Source: an uncultured Eubacteriales bacterium (GTDB lineage Bacteria > Bacillota > Clostridia > Oscillospirales > Acutalibacteraceae). Taken from it: a stretch of 8,667 nucleotides of DNA. The translations under genes and the position numbers were made by a program. Below the pieces are notes generated by a model that saw only the letters and a list, made by a program, of their open reading frames with translations, was not told the DNA's origin and searched no databases. This document shows positions 5,497-8,667 of the stretch, piece after piece. Location: assembly GCA_900313475.1 (NCBI GenBank), contig OMRJ01000051.1, forward strand, positions 1 to 8,667. The letters are read 5' to 3'. Numbering within the stretch: position 1 is the stretch's first letter; each line of letters opens with the position of its first letter.

Positions 5497-8400
5497 ATGT
5501 CTTGCTATTCAAAAATCTTTTCGTCTTCTCCGGAATTTGCCGCAATTCGTGAGGACGTAAACAGAAACAGCTTTCCCTTCGGCGTTTTGGGACTTCCTCC
5601 GGCGCCGAAGGCACTTATGATACACTCGTTCTGCGAGGAATTCGGAAGAAAAGCGGTGGTTATAGCTCCCGACGACGCGTCAGCGCAAAAGCTCGCCGAC
5701 GATCTGACGGTATTCGGTTCATCTGCCGCCGTTTTTCCCGCGCGCGATTTCAATTTTCAGGATATAAAAGCGTCTTCATCGGAGTATGAGCAAACGCGTA
5801 TCGGTGCGCTGTCGCGCTTCACCGACGGGCAGAGCGATATACTGGTTTGCTCGGCAGAAGCCGCGATGCAGTACACCGTACCGCCCGACGTCCTCAAAGC
5901 AAAGACCTTTTCCATAAAGCCCGGCATGACATTTTCAACGGATGAACTGCGGGAAAAGCTTGTCGGAGCGGGTTACAGCTTCAGTGAAATGGTGGAGGGC
6001 GCAGGGCAATTTTCGGTGCGCGGCGGAATCGTTGATATTTTCCCCGCAAACACATCGTCACCCGTCCGCATAGAGCTGTGGGGAGACGAGATTGACACGG
6101 TAAGCGAATTTGACATTATCTCCCAGCGCCGCACCTGTCCGCTCGGACAGACCGACATTCCCCCATGCGGTGAAATCATATTCGATTCTCCGTCGGAGCT
6201 TGCCGAAAAGCTGACTGCACTTTCGAAATCGATAAGAGGGAAAAACACCGCCGCGGTGAGACAGTGGCTCGACCGCGATGCGGAGCTTTTGCGCGCCGCT
6301 CTCCCCCCGGAGGGCAGGGACAGATATCTGCCTCTCGTGTTCCCCTCCCCCGCCACGGTGTTTTCATACGTCGGCGACGCTTTCCTTTTCGTATGCGATT
6401 CGGCATCCGTCAAGGAACGCGCTTTGTCTGCCGAAAAGCTCATCAATGAAGACATCAAAGAGCTTTTCACGGAAGGAAAACTCTGCAAAGGACTCGACAA
6501 ATTCACGCTTTCGACGTCGGAGCTTTTTGCACAGTACGAAAAGCATTCCGCCGTATATGCAGACAACTTTGCGAGAGGGTCATTTGACACTCCGGTTAAA
6601 GACCTTATAAATTTCAAGATAATGCAAGGCTCACGCTGGGACGGCGCATACACCGTCCTCGTTGAAGACATATCCCCCGCCATAAAGAAAAAGTATGTGA
6701 CAGCGGTATTTGCCGGCACGGAAAAAGCGGCGCAGTCGCTTTTTGACGAACTCAACGATGACGAAATCCCGGCAATTCTGTGCAAAGCGCCGCCTGATTT
6801 TTTCACTCCGGGTTACGTTTACGTACTCACCGAAACATTATCGGCGGGCATAGATTTCCCTGCGGCAAAATTTACCGCCGTGTCTTACGGAAGATACGTT
6901 AAAAATTCAAAGAGCATTCATACAGCAAAAAAACGCAATCCAAACGCCTTCAATTCGCTCGAAGAACTGCAAAAAGGCGACTATGTAGTCCATGCGACAT
7001 CGGGTATCGGAATATTCGACGGCATCGAAAAAGTGTGCATGGAGGGCGTGACAAAAGACTATATAAAAATTAAATACGCAAAGGGCGATGTGCTCTACGT
7101 TCCCGTTACAAAACTCGAACTGGTGTCAAAATACATCGGTCCGCACGAGGATGACGGGCACAGAACCGTTAAAATAAACCGTCTCGGTTCGGGCGACTGG
7201 GAGAAAACAAAAACAAAGGTTCGTTCCGCTGTCCGTGATATTGCCGCGCAGCTTTTGAAATTATATGCGGCACGTCAGGCAATGCCGGGCTACGCTTTTT
7301 CGCCCGATATAGATATGCAGCACGATTTTGAAAACCGCTTTGAATACGAAGAAACGGACGATCAGATGCGATGCATTCACGAAATAAAACATGATATGGA
7401 AAAGCCTTGCCCGATGGACAGACTTCTCTGCGGCGACGTGGGATTCGGCAAAACGGAGGTTGCTCTGCGTGCCGCGTTCAAATGCATCTGCGACGGTAAA
7501 CAGGTTGCAATGCTTGTCCCGACCACGATACTCGCCTTTCAGCATTACAATACGATTCTGCACCGTTTTGACGGTTTTCCGATAAAAGCGGAAATGCTGT
7601 GCCGCTTCCGCACACCCGCCGAGCAAAAACGCATCATAAAAGAGCTGAAAACGGGCGGCATCGACATTATTGCGGGCACACACCGCATTATTTCAAACGA
7701 TGTTCGGTTTAAAGATCTCGGACTGCTGATAGTGGACGAGGAACAGCGCTTCGGCGTCGCACAGAAAGAAAAACTGAAAGAAAAGTTCCCGAATGTTGAT
7801 GTACTCACAATATCGGCGACACCCATCCCGCGTACCCTCAACTTCGCCATGATGGGACTTCGCGATCTCTCGGTAATAGAGGAAGCGCCGCTTGACAGAT
7901 ACCCGATACAGACCTATGTAATAGAGCATGACGCAGGACTTATCTCGCAGGCAATAGCAAAGGAGCTGCGCCGCGGAGGACAGGTATACTATCTGCACAA
8001 CCACATCGACGACATTGACGACTGCGCCGCCGAAATTCAAAAGATGTTCCCCGATGCGGCGGTTGGCATCGGTCACGGCAAAATGAACGAGCAGCAGCTC
8101 GGCGACGTGTGGAAAAAGCTGACAGAAGGCGATATTGACATCCTTGTCTGCACGACCATAATTGAAACGGGAGTGGACGTTCCCAACTGCAATACACTGA
8201 TAATCGAGGATGCAAACCGAATGGGACTTGCGCAGCTTCACCAGCTCCGCGGACGTGTCGGACGCTCCGCACGGCGAGCCTCGGCATATCTCACCTACCG
8301 CAGCAACAGACAGCTAAGCGAAACAGCCGAAAAACGGCTTGAAACGATACGGGAATTTACGCAGTTCGGCGCAGGCTTTAAGATAGCCATGCGCGACCTT

Positions 8401-8667
8401 GAGATAAGAGGTGCCGGCGACATGCTCGGCGCACAGCAGCACGGTCATATGGCATCGGTCGGTTATGAGATGTATCTCGACCTTCTCACAGAAGAAGTTG
8501 AACGGCTCAAAAGCACCGACGGCAAGCCGTATGTACCGAAAAAGGACTGTCTTGTCGACATTCAGATCGACGCGCATATCCCCGAAAGCTATATCTCGGA
8601 CTACTCTCAGCGTATCGCGATATACAAGCGCATTGCCGACATTCACACCGACGCGGATGTTCTCGAC
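5497..8667 (+). CDS. mfd: Transcription-repair coupling factor (C-terminus outside the window)
   Basis: Mfd removes RNA polymerase stalled at DNA lesions using ATP-driven translocation and recruits UvrA. The window holds 1057 codons without a stop; the family is about 1150-1180 residues, so only the end of the C-terminal autoinhibitory domain is missing. The UvrB-like N-terminal module (about 30-300) contains FPARDF and RGGIVDIFPAN. The RNA-polymerase interacting domain begins at GDYVVH (494-499). The translocase motor has Walker A GDVGFGKTE (646-654), LVPTTILA, the Walker B/DEEQ box DEEQRFGV (747-754), SATPIPRTL, TGVDVPN and QLRGRVGRS (916-924). The translocation (TRG) motif region follows from 960 (GFKIAMRDLEIRGAG, ending 974). 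The C-terminal domain opens with DAHIPESYI. The RID reads HATSGIG, with Ser 502 where His is usual. The start lies 4 bases after the pth stop, with no strong ribosome site, which suggests translational coupling. Confidence 0.97.
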   Translation, partial: MSCYSKIFSSSPEFAAIREDVNRNSFPFGVLGLPPAPKALMIHSFCEEFGRKAVVIAPDDASAQKLADDLTVFGSSAAVFPARDFNFQDIKASSSEYEQTRIGALSRFTDGQSDILVCSAEAAMQYTVPPDVLKAKTFSIKPGMTFSTDELREKLVGAGYSFSEMVEGAGQFSVRGGIVDIFPANTSSPVRIELWGDEIDTVSEFDIISQRRTCPLGQTDIPPCGEIIFDSPSELAEKLTALSKSIRGKNTAAVRQWLDRDAELLRAALPPEGRDRYLPLVFPSPATVFSYVGDAFLFVCDSASVKERALSAEKLINEDIKELFTEGKLCKGLDKFTLSTSELFAQYEKHSAVYADNFARGSFDTPVKDLINFKIMQGSRWDGAYTVLVEDISPAIKKKYVTAVFAGTEKAAQSLFDELNDDEIPAILCKAPPDFFTPGYVYVLTETLSAGIDFPAAKFTAVSYGRYVKNSKSIHTAKKRNPNAFNSLEELQKGDYVVHATSGIGIFDGIEKVCMEGVTKDYIKIKYAKGDVLYVPVTKLELVSKYIGPHEDDGHRTVKINRLGSGDWEKTKTKVRSAVRDIAAQLLKLYAARQAMPGYAFSPDIDMQHDFENRFEYEETDDQMRCIHEIKHDMEKPCPMDRLLCGDVGFGKTEVALRAAFKCICDGKQVAMLVPTTILAFQHYNTILHRFDGFPIKAEMLCRFRTPAEQKRIIKELKTGGIDIIAGTHRIISNDVRFKDLGLLIVDEEQRFGVAQKEKLKEKFPNVDVLTISATPIPRTLNFAMMGLRDLSVIEEAPLDRYPIQTYVIEHDAGLISQAIAKELRRGGQVYYLHNHIDDIDDCAAEIQKMFPDAAVGIGHGKMNEQQLGDVWKKLTEGDIDILVCTTIIETGVDVPNCNTLIIEDANRMGLAQLHQLRGRVGRSARRASAYLTYRSNRQLSETAEKRLETIREFTQFGAGFKIAMRDLEIRGAGDMLGAQQHGHMASVGYEMYLDLLTEEVERLKSTDGKPYVPKKDCLVDIQIDAHIPESYISDYSQRIAIYKRIADIHTDADVLD

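Noticed and set aside
5973..6806. Open frame of 277 codons on the reverse strand
   Set aside because: It lies entirely opposite mfd, its translation is Ser-rich and low in complexity with no motif, and it has no convincing ribosome binding site. The mfd frame here encodes clear family motifs.

Overview
The window looks like chromosomal DNA of a Gram-positive member of the Clostridia. The grounds are strong AGGAGG-type ribosome binding sites, GTG starts, consensus sigma-A promoters, a Firmicutes-type DEEQ box in Mfd, a glmU-pth-mfd gene order and a large secreted Ig-like surface protein. Genus and species cannot be read from it.

Layout. (1) Positions 1-3127, minus strand: the first 1042 codons of one very large exported protein, whose 3' end lies outside the window. 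It has a signal peptide, an Asn/Gly/Thr/Ser-rich N-terminal region that looks like a solenoid (beta-helix), a middle region of unknown type, and a series of Ig-like modules of the MBG/YDG kind. (2) Positions 3128-3478: a divergent AT-rich control region of 351 bases. It holds a perfect consensus promoter and a potentially structured leader for the surface protein, an extended -10 promoter and short leader for glmU, and a perfect 12-bp palindrome between the two promoters. (3) Positions 3479-8667, plus strand: a compact housekeeping operon of glmU, pth and mfd, with gaps of 10 and 4 bases. mfd is open to the right edge, with about 1057 codons present and roughly the last 100 missing.

How the genes fit together. 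GlmU makes UDP-GlcNAc for peptidoglycan, Pth recycles peptidyl-tRNA, and Mfd couples stalled transcription to nucleotide excision repair. They are grouped as in many Firmicutes, but prs, which commonly sits between glmU and pth, is absent. The surface protein is transcribed away from the operon and is probably an independent accessory gene.

I found no mobile element, CRISPR array, tRNA, rRNA or intrinsic terminator. No clearly new multi-gene system is visible. The parts least explained by known annotation are the surface protein and the control region between the two transcription units.
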